Source of the DNA: Nitrospirales bacterium
GTDB lineage: Bacteria; Nitrospirota; Nitrospiria; Nitrospirales; UBA8639
Direction: 5' to 3'
Length of the DNA: 37,842 nucleotides
Assembly (NCBI GenBank): GCA_029261255.1
Contig: JAJDBQ010000052.1
Span: 1 to 37,842, forward strand
This document shows, piece after piece, positions 17,303 to 26,529 of this stretch (within the stretch, counting starts at the first letter, position 1; the number at the start of each line of letters is the position of its first letter). The notes below the pieces were generated by a model. The model ran no database searches and was not told the DNA's origin. It was given only the letters and a program-made list of their open reading frames with translations. Made by a program: the position numbers and the translations under genes.

Positions 17303-17359
17303 TTGACCGGGTTTGGAGGTCAATGGTATATTAACCCCGATCATATAAGTCGGGATTAA
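17303..17359 (+). promoter_or_regulatory. isc operon promoter with overlapping palindromic operator
   Basis: TTGACC (17303-17308), an 18-base spacer and TATATT (17327-17332) form a good sigma-70 promoter. A near-perfect inverted repeat begins inside the -10: TTAACCCCGA (17331-17340) and TCGGGATTAA (17350-17359), one mismatch in ten pairs, nine-base centre. Its position over the transcription start fits a repressor site, most simply IscR autoregulation; AT-rich flanks around CCC/GGG resemble type 2 IscR sites, although spacing is slightly longer. Confidence 0.65.
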
Positions 17360-17415
17360 GGACCGTAAGGAATTTGAGTTGAGGCCTTATTAATGACGGA
17401 AAGGCCATCGTTGAT

Positions 17416-17901
17416 ATGTTGAAAATTTCAAAAAAATCTGACTATGCCTTAATGGCTCTCCAGTATATGGCGACAGTCCAATATGAAGAGATGAATGCCC
17501 TCAGCACGTATCGAGTGGTGAATACCAAAGAGATTGCTGAAGAACATCATATTCCATTGGAGCTCTTGGCCAAGGTACTTCAAACATTGGCCAAACACGA
17601 GATGATTGAAAGCCAAAATGGTCCCAAGGGTGGGTATGTATTGGCGCGCGAACCTCGAGAAATTTCCATTGCCCAAGTGTTGGAAGCGATTGAGGGGCCA
17701 CTAGGTATTGCCGATTGTTACCATGAAAAAGATGAGCATCTTGCCTGCGAACAGATGGAACATTGTAATATCCGCACACCACTCTTGAAGGTTCAAGAAA
17801 GTATTGGCCAATTACTCAGCAGTATGTCGATTGAAGATATGATGGAAGAACCGCCTTTAATTATTGTGGAATCTCGAAAAACAGAAGGAGTTCAAGCATG
17901 A
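17416..17901 (+). CDS. iscR: IscR, Rrf2-family Fe-S-responsive regulator
   Basis: 161 residues with an N-terminal winged helix ([18 protein letters not shown]) and the recognition-wing motif [10 protein letters not shown]. Cluster-binding cysteines follow: Cys101, Cys111 and Cys117. E. coli IscR spaces its three as x5 and x5; here the spacing is x9 and x5, so coordination geometry may differ. There is also a longer loop after the first helix (residues about 22-36). The stop overlaps the iscS start as ATGA. It probably senses cluster status and represses this operon through the palindrome at its promoter. Confidence 0.88.
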   Translation: MLKISKKSDYALMALQYMATVQYEEMNALSTYRVVNTKEIAEEHHIPLELLAKVLQTLAKHEMIESQNGPKGGYVLAREPREISIAQVLEAIEGPLGIADCYHEKDEHLACEQMEHCNIRTPLLKVQESIGQLLSSMSIEDMMEEPPLIIVESRKTEGVQA

Positions 17902-19112
17902 AGTTACCCATATATTTAGATAATCATTCTACGACCCCCTGCGATCCGCGGGTTGTCGAAGTCATGCTTCCGTATTTCACGGAAAAATTTGGCAACTCAG
18001 CGAGCCGTAACCACAGTTTTGGCTGGGAAGTCGAGGAGGGCGTTGAACATGCCAGAAAGCAAATCGCGCACTTAATTGGTGCCGACGCGAAGGAAATTAT
18101 TTTTACGAGTGGGGCGACGGAATCAGATAATTTAGCGCTCCAAGGTATCGTGGCCATGTATAAGGAGAAGGGTGATCATATTATCACCACGGCCACAGAG
18201 CATCGGGCGGTTATTGATACCGCAAAATATCTTGAGAAAAAGGGTGTCACCGTCACATTTCTTCCCGTGGATAAGGAAGGAAGGGTCAGTGCCGAAGATG
18301 TTCGAAATGCCATTACCGACAAAACCATCTTAATCTCGGTGATGATGGCCAACAATGAAATCGGGACAATTAACCCCATTGCTGAAATTGGGAAAGTGGC
18401 GAAAGAAAAAGGCATCATCTTTCATTGTGATGCGACACAGGGAGTTGGAAAAATTCCGGTGAATGTGCAGGAAATGGGTATTGATCTTATGTCCTTCACC
18501 TCCCATAAAATTTATGGCCCTAAGGGAATTGGGGCTCTGTATGTTCGACGAAAAGCTCCTCGTGTACGATTGGAGCCGATGATTTATGGTGGTGGACATG
18601 AACGCGGAATGCGTTCCGGGACGTTGCCGGTTGCATTGATCGTGGGATTTGGAAAAGCCTGTGAATTGTGTGAGCAGGAGATGGCCACAGAGTCAGTCCG
18701 TATGGCGAAAATGCGAGATCGTCTGCAAGAGGGCATCATGAGTGCGATGGATGAAGTTTATCTCAATGGGCATCCAACCGAACGCTTGCCTGGCAACCTG
18801 AACATCAGTTTTGCGTATGTTGAAGGTGAGGCGTTATTGATGGGTGTGAAGGAAATCGCTCTATCTTCAGGCTCAGCCTGTACGTCAGCTACCTTGGAGC
18901 CGTCATATGTGTTGCGGGCCTTAGGTGTGGGTTCGGACTTAGCGCATTCGTCGATTCGTTTTGGACTTGGTCGCTTTAATACTGATGAGGAAATTGAATA
19001 TACGATAGATCGAATGTTGAAAGCCGTCACGCATCTTCGTGAAATGTCTCCGTTGTATGAGATGGCCAAAGAGGGTATCGATTTGAGTAGTGTACAGTGG
19101 GCTGCACATTAA
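17898..19112 (+). CDS. iscS: IscS, cysteine desulfurase
   Basis: PLP enzyme that converts cysteine to alanine and passes sulfur to IscU and tRNA-thiolation partners. The 404-residue protein has [14 protein letters not shown] at the start, [12 protein letters not shown], the PLP-lysine motif [12 protein letters not shown] and the mobile-loop catalytic cysteine in [17 protein letters not shown], typical of group I (IscS) enzymes. It is translationally coupled to iscR and followed by iscU after 49 bases. Confidence 0.96.
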   Translation: MKLPIYLDNHSTTPCDPRVVEVMLPYFTEKFGNSASRNHSFGWEVEEGVEHARKQIAHLIGADAKEIIFTSGATESDNLALQGIVAMYKEKGDHIITTATEHRAVIDTAKYLEKKGVTVTFLPVDKEGRVSAEDVRNAITDKTILISVMMANNEIGTINPIAEIGKVAKEKGIIFHCDATQGVGKIPVNVQEMGIDLMSFTSHKIYGPKGIGALYVRRKAPRVRLEPMIYGGGHERGMRSGTLPVALIVGFGKACELCEQEMATESVRMAKMRDRLQEGIMSAMDEVYLNGHPTERLPGNLNISFAYVEGEALLMGVKEIALSSGSACTSATLEPSYVLRALGVGSDLAHSSIRFGLGRFNTDEEIEYTIDRMLKAVTHLREMSPLYEMAKEGIDLSSVQWAAH

Positions 19113-19161
19113 CGAATCCTAGAAATTGTCATATCTACATTATCAGAAGGAGGAATGAACC

Positions 19162-19578
19162 ATGGCCTATAGTGAAAAAGTGATTGACCATTACAACAAT
19201 CCCCGTAACGTGGGATCGTTTAAAAAAGAAGATGATGATGTTGGGACAGGGATTGTGGGAGCACCAGAATGTGGTGATGTGATGAAGCTCCAAATCAAAG
19301 TCGAAAACGAAACGATTGTGGATGCCAAATTTAAAACATTTGGTTGTGGTTCGGCCATTGCGAGTTCGAGCTTGGCGACGGAATGGCTAAAGGGGAAATC
19401 AGTTGCAGAAGCGCAAAAGATCAAGAATACTGATATTGTCGAAGAATTAAATCTCCCGCCAGTGAAAATTCACTGTTCGGTGCTAGCAGAAGATGCCATT
19501 AAAGCAGCATTGGGTGATTACCAGAAAAAAGCCGATGGGAAAAAGCCTAAAGTGGAAGAGGCGGCTGCCTCATCGTAA
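19162..19578 (+). CDS. iscU: IscU, Fe-S cluster scaffold
   Basis: 138 residues with the three scaffold cysteines in PECGD, TFGCGSA and KIHCSVLAED, plus the Asp of ECGD. LPPVK, the recognition peptide bound by the HscA chaperone in E. coli, is intact just before the third cysteine, fitting the presence of hscA in the same operon. A Lys/Glu-rich C-terminal tail follows the conserved fold. AGGAGG precedes the ATG. Confidence 0.96.
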   Translation: MAYSEKVIDHYNNPRNVGSFKKEDDDVGTGIVGAPECGDVMKLQIKVENETIVDAKFKTFGCGSAIASSSLATEWLKGKSVAEAQKIKNTDIVEELNLPPVKIHCSVLAEDAIKAALGDYQKKADGKKPKVEEAAASS

Positions 19579-19611
19579 GGCATGAGTCCTGTTTTGATAG
19601 GAGTATCTACA

Positions 19612-19968
19612 ATGGAAACACAAGAAGCTGATAACACAGCAGAGATCGTCACCATGACCGATGCAGGCCTGAAGGAGGTTCAGCGATTGTTGGATCTCCA
19701 AGGGATCACTGAAGGTGGATTGCGTTTAGGCGTCAAAGGTGGCGGTTGTTCAGGGTTAAGCTATACGGTCAACTTCGATGAAAAAATCGGAGAGTTCGAT
19801 ACCGTAACTGAGGTGGATGGCGTAAAAGTGATTGTCGATATGAAAAGCGCGATCTACCTTCAAGGCATGACCTTGGATTACCAAAAAGACATGGTGAGCG
19901 GAGCGTTTAAGTTTATCAACCCTAATGCGTCCAAGACGTGTGGGTGTGGAGAGTCATTCTCAGCATAA
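19612..19968 (+). CDS. iscA: IscA/HesB-type A-type cluster carrier
   Basis: 118 residues from the ATG at 19612, chosen for its GGAG nine bases upstream; an ATG at 19582 would add ten residues with poor spacing. The A-type signature is complete: GGGCSG in the first half and TCGCGESF at the C-terminus. It delivers clusters from IscU to apoproteins. A second A-type protein (ErpA-like) is encoded at the right end of the window, so the pair probably shares the work. Confidence 0.92.
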   Translation: METQEADNTAEIVTMTDAGLKEVQRLLDLQGITEGGLRLGVKGGGCSGLSYTVNFDEKIGEFDTVTEVDGVKVIVDMKSAIYLQGMTLDYQKDMVSGAFKFINPNASKTCGCGESFSA

Positions 19969-19997
19969 CGTGTTCGTAAAACATCATAAGCAGTTGA

Positions 19998-20026
19998 TCG
20001 GGCATGGTGCAGTTAACCATGCCCGA
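19998..20026 (+). other. Hairpin between iscA and hscB
   Basis: A perfect 11-base stem (TCGGGCATGGT with ACCATGCCCGA) and a seven-base loop, without a following T run. It could be an mRNA-processing or stability element, or a partial stop that lowers hscB-hscA expression relative to iscSUA. Confidence 0.5.
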
Positions 20027-20049
20027 ATTGTCAGAAGGTACTGAGTATT

Positions 20050-20772
20050 TTGGAACATTCTCATTCGACATCGACGAGCTCACGTGAATTGCCAATGGCG
20101 CGGAGCATGTGTTGGCACTGTCAATCCGAAGTGACTGGAGAGTATCTCTGCGGTCAATGTGTCAAAGTTCAGCCTCTTTCCAAAGCCCTGGATTATTTTG
20201 CCTGTTTTAAATTGGATCGCTTGCTTGCCATTGACGAGCAACAATTAGAACGGATCTATTATGAGCTGAGCCGGACGTTTCATCCTGATTTTTACTGCAC
20301 GAAAGATGATTCCGAAAAAACCATCAGTTTGGGGAATTCAGCTTTTCTCAATTCCGCCTATCGAGTATTAAAAGATCCAATTCAAAGAGTAGAATATCTG
20401 ATTCGTTTAGAGGCTGGGGCCGTTAAAGATATTCGTTCGAATCCTCCCGCTGATCTCTTTGAAGAAATCTTAGAGTTACAAGAAGATATGGAGACATTTC
20501 GTGGACTCTCGCCTGAGAAGGACTCAACAGAGCGGGCCGCATTGAGGGAGAAGCTTCAGCGGGAACGAGAGCGTCTCGAAGGTCGTCAAGAGGAAATGGA
20601 AAAGGCCTTAGGAGCGAAATACCAGGAATGGGATGAATTGCAAGTAGCGAATGCGGATCCAAGTGAAGCCCGTGACCAGAAAAACGGAGTGTTGCGGAGC
20701 ATGCAAGAAATTCTTTCGAACCGCACATACATCTGCAATATGGCGAATGAGTTATTAGAAACAACTGGATAG
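20050..20772 (+). CDS. hscB: HscB, J-domain co-chaperone for Fe-S assembly
   Basis: 240 residues if started at the TTG at 20050; ATGs at 20095 and 20107 are alternatives, and none has an ideal ribosome site. An N-terminal zinc-ribbon-like element CWHC...CGQC (about 21-37) resembles the one in eukaryotic HSC20 and is absent in E. coli HscB. The J-domain carries HPD in TFHPDFY with the family's SGxxxFLNxAYxxLKDPxxRxxYL pattern, and the C-terminal three-helix domain is extended by a long Arg/Glu-rich coiled segment (about 155-200). It would bring IscU to HscA and stimulate ATP hydrolysis. Confidence 0.9.
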   Translation: MEHSHSTSTSSRELPMARSMCWHCQSEVTGEYLCGQCVKVQPLSKALDYFACFKLDRLLAIDEQQLERIYYELSRTFHPDFYCTKDDSEKTISLGNSAFLNSAYRVLKDPIQRVEYLIRLEAGAVKDIRSNPPADLFEEILELQEDMETFRGLSPEKDSTERAALREKLQRERERLEGRQEEMEKALGAKYQEWDELQVANADPSEARDQKNGVLRSMQEILSNRTYICNMANELLETTG

Positions 20773-20795
20773 TCTGCTGGTTTGAATACTTAAAA

Positions 20796-20983
20796 AGTCT
20801 GTTGAAATTTTTTCTTAAATGGCCATACGTCTTCTAAACAAAACAGATAATAGCAGTCTGCGGGAATGGTCAAAAAAGACTGTCCAGCAAGGCCGCAGTC
20901 ATTTTTGCGCGCGGAGCGTACTCCCAGTACGTAAGCACGGAAAAATGGCGAGAACGCCGATGGCGGCTTTTTTCACCATTGCC
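20796..20983. mobile_element. 188-bp MITE-like repeat, copy A
   Basis: The same length and organisation as the copy inside brnT (27386-27573): CTGTTGAA three bases from the left end, a variable ~65-base arm, then a ~123-base imperfect palindrome starting CGGGAATG and containing a hairpin around CGTACT/AGTACG. The two copies are similar over the palindrome with one single-base indel. This copy sits between hscB and hscA and ends 14 bases before the hscA start, so a long hairpin will form in the operon mRNA at that point. No target duplication is visible here. Confidence 0.7.
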
Positions 20984-20997
20984 CAAGAGGATCTATT

Positions 20998-22815
20998 GTG
21001 AGTCGAATCGTTGGCATTGATTTAGGTACGACAAATTCATTGATTGCGTATATGGATAAGGGAACGCCACGGGTCGTTCCTAATTCCGAGGGTGTCGCAA
21101 AGGTTCCCTCTATTGTGGGCATGACAGATAACGGATTAATTGTGGGTGACCCAGCGAAAGCCCATCTCACTCGAGACCCCTCTCGCACAATTTACTCTGT
21201 CAAACGGTTTATGGGAAAAGGCCTGGCGGATGTGGCTGATGAGCTGAAATATTTTCCCTATTCGCTGCATGAAAAAAATGGTGTCATTCGCATAGAAGTT
21301 GGAGAGAAAAACTATTCGCCCCCTCAAGTTTCCGCAATGATTTTGAAAGAACTCAAACGACGAGCCGAAGAATTTCTGAAAGAAGATATTTCTAAAGCCG
21401 TTATCACTGTGCCCGCCTATTTTAATGACAGCCAACGGCAAGCGACCAAAGATGCTGGGATGATCGCAGGATTAGAAGTGTTGCGTATCATCAATGAACC
21501 AACCGCGGCTTCGCTGGCGTATGGGCTACAGAAAAAAACGCAAGGGGTCATTGCGATTTATGATTTAGGTGGTGGGACCTTTGATATCTCCATTCTGAAA
21601 TTGAAGGATGGCATCTTTGAAGTCCTTGCGACCAATGGGGATACGCATTTAGGTGGAGATGATTTTGATCAACGCCTTCTCGATGTATTGGTGGAAGAGA
21701 TTGCCGAAAGGCATGAGGTGCAAGTCCATGACCATCCTGACCTAATGCAATCTGTGCGGTTGGCCGCCGAAGGAGCCAAAGTTCGCTTGTCGGATGAAAT
21801 GGAAACAACGGTGGTGGTGGAGCTTCCCAATGGGAAGTATGAAAAGACGTTAACTCGGGACGCGATGGAATCCTTGGTCATGGAGCTCGTAGAACGGACG
21901 CTCGCGCCCTGCCGATCTGCGCTGAAAGACGCTGAGTTACGTGCCGACCAAATTGATGAAGTCGTCTTGGTTGGTGGCAGCACTCGCATGCCGTTGGTTC
22001 GAAACAAAGTTGAGGGACTCTTTGGTCAACAGCCACATAGTGAATTGAACCCGGATGAAGTTGTGGCATTAGGAGCAGCCGTCCAGGCTGATATTCTTGG
22101 TGGCCATAACAAAGAGATTCTTCTCTTGGATGTCACTCCTTTGTCCTTGGGTATTGAAGCGATGGGTGGAGTCATGAGTGCGCTTATTCGGCGCAATACC
22201 ACAATCCCAACTAGCGGGAAGGAAATGTTTACCACCTATGTGGATGGGCAAACATCTGTTGATATTCATATTCTTCAAGGTGAACGAGAATTAGTGAAAG
22301 ACAATCGCAGCCTTGCGCGATTCCAATTGAAAATACCGCCCTTGCCTGCCGGAGTTCCCCGTGTTGAAGTCAATTTTCTCATTGATGCGAATGGTATTTT
22401 GCATGTGACGGCCAGAGATATTCGTACGAATGAAGCGCAGTCGGTGGAAGTGAAGCCCTCACATGGACTCACCGATGACGAAGTGGAGGGGATGATTCGA
22501 GATTCATTCCAATTTGCGGAAGAGGACATTAAAACTCGACAAGTCATCGAAGCCAGGACTGAAGCGAATGCGATCATTGTCGCGACTGATAAAGCGTTGG
22601 CCCGTGCTTCGGATCTTATTAGTGAAAAAGAAAAAGTAGAGATTCAACGAGTGATAGGCGTGCTAGGTGAAACGCAGAAGGGTGATGATCATCGTCTCAT
22701 TCGAGCAGGAATTGCCGAGGTTGAAAAAGAGACGCATCATTTGGCGGAATTGTTAATGGATGCCACGTTGAAAGAAGCGCTAGAAAGTAAAAAAGTTTCA
22801 GAATTTGTCAAATAA
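20998..22815 (+). CDS. hscA: HscA, Hsp70 chaperone for Fe-S assembly
   Basis: 605 residues from a GTG with AGAGGA before it. ATPase-domain motifs include GIDLGTTNSLIAY, the phosphate-2 loop YDLGGGTFDISIL and VVLVGGSTRMPLV; the substrate domain contains LLLDVTPLSLGIEAMGG. Length and position after hscB identify it as HscA rather than DnaK. It works on the LPPVK peptide of IscU to drive cluster transfer. The upstream palindromic element separates it from hscB by 225 bases. Confidence 0.93.
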   Translation: MSRIVGIDLGTTNSLIAYMDKGTPRVVPNSEGVAKVPSIVGMTDNGLIVGDPAKAHLTRDPSRTIYSVKRFMGKGLADVADELKYFPYSLHEKNGVIRIEVGEKNYSPPQVSAMILKELKRRAEEFLKEDISKAVITVPAYFNDSQRQATKDAGMIAGLEVLRIINEPTAASLAYGLQKKTQGVIAIYDLGGGTFDISILKLKDGIFEVLATNGDTHLGGDDFDQRLLDVLVEEIAERHEVQVHDHPDLMQSVRLAAEGAKVRLSDEMETTVVVELPNGKYEKTLTRDAMESLVMELVERTLAPCRSALKDAELRADQIDEVVLVGGSTRMPLVRNKVEGLFGQQPHSELNPDEVVALGAAVQADILGGHNKEILLLDVTPLSLGIEAMGGVMSALIRRNTTIPTSGKEMFTTYVDGQTSVDIHILQGERELVKDNRSLARFQLKIPPLPAGVPRVEVNFLIDANGILHVTARDIRTNEAQSVEVKPSHGLTDDEVEGMIRDSFQFAEEDIKTRQVIEARTEANAIIVATDKALARASDLISEKEKVEIQRVIGVLGETQKGDDHRLIRAGIAEVEKETHHLAELLMDATLKEALESKKVSEFVK

Positions 22816-22861
22816 TGAGTAGCCAGTTCATTCTAAGCAGTGTACACCGGAAGAGGACATC

Positions 22862-23080
22862 ATGGAGCAAGAACTAATGTGGGTGGATTTCGAAGACATC
22901 GGGATTCGGTTACAGGAAGAGCACCCGGATCTTGATCCGCTAACTGTGCGTTTCACAGATTTACTCGCCTGGATAGTGGCGCTACCTGATTTCAAAGATG
23001 ACCCTCAAGCTTCAAACGAAAAAAAGCTCGAAGCCATACAAATGGCATGGTATGAAGAGTACCAGGATGCCAACAAGTAG
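22862..23080 (+). CDS. iscX: IscX
   Basis: 72 residues, matching the IscX pattern WVDFEDIG...HPDLDPLTVRFTDLLAWI, then DPQASNEKKLEAIQMAW. This small acidic protein binds IscS and modulates its rate, perhaps as an iron sensor. GAGG lies ahead of the ATG. It closes the isc operon. Confidence 0.93.
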   Translation: MEQELMWVDFEDIGIRLQEEHPDLDPLTVRFTDLLAWIVALPDFKDDPQASNEKKLEAIQMAWYEEYQDANK

Positions 23081-23166
23081 AACGTGAGGAGGTAGAAGTC
23101 AGAAGGTGAGAGTAGAGGGTCTCTTGCCGAGTATCTTCACCTCGCTAGTCCTAAAGTAAAGAGACT

Positions 23167-25566
23167 CTAAAATGAAGAGAGTTGACTAGAAGAACCAGAA
23201 TTCATTCGGTCAAATTCAAAAAAGTCCATCGGGTTGGCTTTCTTTGCGGCAGCTTTCGCTGGTTCCGTTCCTTTCCGAAACACCTCAGTACTAATATGGC
23301 GGCTTGATTTTGTGGGTAAGTCCCCAGTTGTCGTATCCACCTGCGCAAACTGAATCCCTTCGGGAATCCGAAACGTCATAACGGGCAAATTTTGAAGAGC
23401 CTTTCCCATAAATCGAGTCCAGATCGGCAAGGCAGCTCGGGCTCCTGATTCTAAGCGGCCCAAGGTCCGCACCGAATCAAATCCTACCCAGACCCCAGTG
23501 GCAAGGTTCGGGGCATAGCCCACAAACCAGGCATCGTTATATCCATTCGTGGTGCCAGTTTTCCCCGCTAAAGGCCGCCCGATTTTTTTTGCTCGCCGTC
23601 CGGTTCCACTCTGGATGACATCCATGAGCATGTTCGTGGTCAGATAAGCATTTTCTTGAGTCATTCCCTGACGGGGCTCAAACAAGTGTTGCTCTAGGAT
23701 TTCGCCTTTCATATCTTTCACAAGAATGATTTGATAAGGGTTTAACCAGATGCCTTGATTAGAAAACACACCGTAGGCTGATGTCATTTCTTGAAGCGTC
23801 ACACTTGAGGACCCAAGCGCGAGGGATAGATCCTGACTGAGCGGACTTTGTACCCCTAATTGACTGGCAATGGTGATGACTTGTGGAACACCGATTTGTT
23901 CAAGGAGCCTGACGGTGGCCGCGTTTCGCGAATGACGTAAGGCTTCGCGTAGAGAAATAGTGCCATAAAAACGTTTCTCATAATTTTCGGGTTTCCACAC
24001 GCGATCAAGTTCTTCGTCTTGATAGACCACCGGAGCATCCAAAATCAATGTGGCAGGCGAGAGGCCTTGTTGTAGAGCGGCAGCATAAATAAGAGGTTTA
24101 AAGGCAGATCCAGGCTGTCGTCTGGCCGCGACGGCGCGGTTAAATTGACTACGATTGAAATCATAGCCTCCGGCCATGGCCTGAACGGCGCCGGTCCGGG
24201 GATCCAGTGCGATTAATGAGCCTTCGACGAGCGGGGTTTGCTCTAAGGCAAAGATCCCAGTTTCGAGATTGCTGTCTTTTGGTAAGACCTCCACGATATC
24301 GCCAACTTTGAGGATCTGTCGTGGCGTGGCCTCTTTTTGAGTGACGGCTGACGCAAGATCTTTTACGTCTTTCAGCCGACGTCGCGCCCATTCCATGTCA
24401 TCGAGTGAAATAGTCCCTTTATAGGTATTACCCACCAAGATACTTGCCGACTTCTTGGTTACTTTTGTGACGAGGGCACGATACAGTCCATGAATCAGCG
24501 CTGCTTTGGGACTGTGTAATTCCGGATAGTCCTCGGGGGGCACAAAGTCTTTGGTCAATTCGATATGTCCGAGAGGCCCGCGCCACCCTTGGCGTTTGTC
24601 GACTTGTCGTAGCCCTTGCTGCAAACTTTCTTCGGCGAGTTTTTGTGCCGGAATATTTAAGGTGGTGTATATTTGTAAGCCACCTTTGTAGACGAGTGAT
24701 TCTCCGTATCGTTCGACTAAATGTTGTCGAATCTCTTCTGTAAAATACGCGCCAATGCGCTCAATAGACTGACGTCGATAATCCAGTGTCTCCCCGGCAG
24801 CGACTTGCGCCTCGTCAGCTGAAATAGCTTCAGCTTGGACCATACGATGTAACACGAGTTCTTTCCGAGACTTGGCCAACTCTGGATTGCGATAGGGGGA
24901 ATAGGTGTTGGGGGCTTTAGGAAGCCCAGCTAAAAATGCAGATTCAGGGAGACTGAGCTCGGTGACACTCTTATCGAAATAGGTGAGAGTGGCCGCAGCA
25001 ATGCCATACGCGCCGTGGCCAAAATAAATCTGGTTCAGATACATTTCAAGAATTTGATCCTTCGTAAGGACCCATTCCATTTTAATCGCTAATATGAGCT
25101 CTTTGATCTTGCGTGTATAGGTTCGTTCAGGCGAGAGGAAGAGAGCACGGGCCAATTGTTGTGTAATCGTGCTAGCACCCTGAAAACGGCCGCCTTTTTT
25201 GAGATTCGTCCAGGCGGCTCGTCCAATCCCGATAATATCTAGTCCAGGATGTTCGAGAAATCTGGTATCCTCGACCGCAATGACGGCTTGAGTGAGTGTG
25301 TGAGGGATGTCAGCAATAGGCGTATACAGACGACGCTCATTGAAAAATTGACCAATAATCTCCCCGTTATCGGCATACACACGAGAAACCAAGCTGGGTT
25401 GGTAATCTTGAAACGAGTCAAAGGTCGGCAGATCGCGCATGGCGATCCAAAGAACCCCGATGACTGCTCCGGTTCCGATACAGCCAAGAACAAGAGAACA
25501 GACGAGGACAATGCGTAGCCAAGACCAGGTTTTTAGCCCTGAAAAGAAATTCCGAAAGGGATTCAT
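23167..25566 (-). CDS. mrcA: Class A penicillin-binding protein (PBP1a-like)
   Basis: 799-residue bifunctional peptidoglycan synthase. One N-terminal membrane segment (about 15-38) follows a short basic cytoplasmic stretch. The glycosyltransferase domain shows EDTRFLEHPGLD and GASTITQQLARALFL; the transpeptidase domain has the serine motif RQPGSAFKPL, the SRN motif in RHSRNAATVRL and GKTGTTNGYNDAWF. An insertion between the two domains (about 360-430) matches the OB-like domain of PBP1a. It converges with iscX and ends in a Ser-rich tail. The symbol is by family; ponA would be equally fair. Confidence 0.9.
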   Translation of the reverse strand: MNPFRNFFSGLKTWSWLRIVLVCSLVLGCIGTGAVIGVLWIAMRDLPTFDSFQDYQPSLVSRVYADNGEIIGQFFNERRLYTPIADIPHTLTQAVIAVEDTRFLEHPGLDIIGIGRAAWTNLKKGGRFQGASTITQQLARALFLSPERTYTRKIKELILAIKMEWVLTKDQILEMYLNQIYFGHGAYGIAAATLTYFDKSVTELSLPESAFLAGLPKAPNTYSPYRNPELAKSRKELVLHRMVQAEAISADEAQVAAGETLDYRRQSIERIGAYFTEEIRQHLVERYGESLVYKGGLQIYTTLNIPAQKLAEESLQQGLRQVDKRQGWRGPLGHIELTKDFVPPEDYPELHSPKAALIHGLYRALVTKVTKKSASILVGNTYKGTISLDDMEWARRRLKDVKDLASAVTQKEATPRQILKVGDIVEVLPKDSNLETGIFALEQTPLVEGSLIALDPRTGAVQAMAGGYDFNRSQFNRAVAARRQPGSAFKPLIYAAALQQGLSPATLILDAPVVYQDEELDRVWKPENYEKRFYGTISLREALRHSRNAATVRLLEQIGVPQVITIASQLGVQSPLSQDLSLALGSSSVTLQEMTSAYGVFSNQGIWLNPYQIILVKDMKGEILEQHLFEPRQGMTQENAYLTTNMLMDVIQSGTGRRAKKIGRPLAGKTGTTNGYNDAWFVGYAPNLATGVWVGFDSVRTLGRLESGARAALPIWTRFMGKALQNLPVMTFRIPEGIQFAQVDTTTGDLPTKSSRHISTEVFRKGTEPAKAAAKKANPMDFFEFDRMNSGSSSQLSSF

Positions 25567-25860
25567 CCAGAAAGAAAATGCTATCCTTTGTACGTGTGAT
25601 AAGGAGAAGGAAGTCTCTTGAGGCCTTCATTTTACGATACCCTGAGATAGGGGAAAACACAAGGAAATAGAGGCGTGTTTCGCGCTCGTCAATTTTCACA
25701 TGAGGGGATGTGAAGAAATAAGAAATGGAACAGGCGGTAAAGACCAAATGGGCGCTTCTAAAAGGCCATTGTACCGATTGACAAACTTTTTCACCCCATG
25801 GTACCACCAAGACTACCTAAAGTGATTTCGTGTATTTTATCAACAAGGAGGAGATAGATC

Positions 25861-26331
25861 ATGTCAGACGTTGCAGCAGAAATTAAAGTCGGAGATACCG
25901 CCCCAGATTTTACCCTGAAAGACCAGGATCAAACCGATATTAAGTTGAGTGATTTCCAAGGTAAGAAAAACGTGGTGCTCGCATTTTATCCTTTAGATTG
26001 GAGCCCAGTGTGCCAAGGGGAAAATAAATGTTTAACCGATGATTTCCCAAGCTTTGAATCAGCCAATGCCGAAATCATGGGTGTCAGCTGTGATAGCTTC
26101 TTTTCCCACAAAGCCTGGGCCGATTCATTGGAACTCAAGCATAAGTTATTGGCGGATATGCACCGAACCGTATCAAAAGCCTATGGCCTGTATTTTGAAC
26201 CATTGAATTGTTCAAAGAGAGCCACAGTCATTGTGGATAAATCAGGCAAAGTCGCCTATGCCAAAGTCCAAGAAATCAAAGTAGCACGGGATGATAAAGA
26301 AATCCTCGAAGCGTTAAGCAAACTCAGCTAA
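25861..26331 (+). CDS. Peroxiredoxin (AhpC/TSA family)
   Basis: 156-residue thiol peroxidase. The peroxidatic cysteine is Cys51 in [12 protein letters not shown], where the usual threonine of the P-x-x-x-T-x-x-C motif is serine. Further cysteines at 57, in VSCDSF and LNCSKR could resolve the oxidised thiol. A strong AGGAGG precedes the ATG. Upstream is a TTGACA at 25778 without a good -10 partner and a TGGTACCA palindrome near 25800. A thioredoxin-like protein is encoded just downstream and might act with it, though a terminator separates them. Confidence 0.88.
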   Translation: MSDVAAEIKVGDTAPDFTLKDQDQTDIKLSDFQGKKNVVLAFYPLDWSPVCQGENKCLTDDFPSFESANAEIMGVSCDSFFSHKAWADSLELKHKLLADMHRTVSKAYGLYFEPLNCSKRATVIVDKSGKVAYAKVQEIKVARDDKEILEALSKLS

Positions 26332-26349
26332 GAGCGGCATCAATAAGTG

Positions 26350-26393
26350 AACCCTAAGTGGAGCAAAGACAAGGCTCCCTTAGGGTTTTCTTT
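26350..26393 (+). terminator. Intrinsic terminator after the peroxiredoxin gene
   Basis: AACCCTAAG-T-GGAGC pairs with GCTCCCTTAGGGTT (14 pairs, one bulged T) around a nine-base loop, followed by TTTCTTT. Confidence 0.85.
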
Positions 26394-26457
26394 ATGCGGT
26401 GTGCAGGATAGCCCATAAGCTCAAAAAATTTCCCACAGTTTTTTGAAGTCGAGTCTT

Positions 26458-26494
26458 CCCCCTCTTTTGTAAGGAGGGGCTAGGGGAGGTAGAG
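26458..26494 (+). repeat. Short palindromic intergenic repeat, copy 1
   Basis: Pattern CCTCYTTTGTAAGGAGG followed by GGCTAGGGGAGGTAGAG: a small stem (CCTCCTT/AAGGAGG) plus a GA-rich tail. Six copies occur in this window, in both orientations and always between genes. Confidence 0.75.
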
Positions 26495-26529
26495 GCTTCG
26501 AGTAACTATTTTCGATGAGAGAGGGTGCA

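Noticed and set aside
23100..23175. Bidirectional terminator between iscX and the penicillin-binding protein gene
   Set aside because: AGAGGGTCTCTT can pair imperfectly with AAGAGACTCT, but the stem is interrupted and lacks a T run on either strand.
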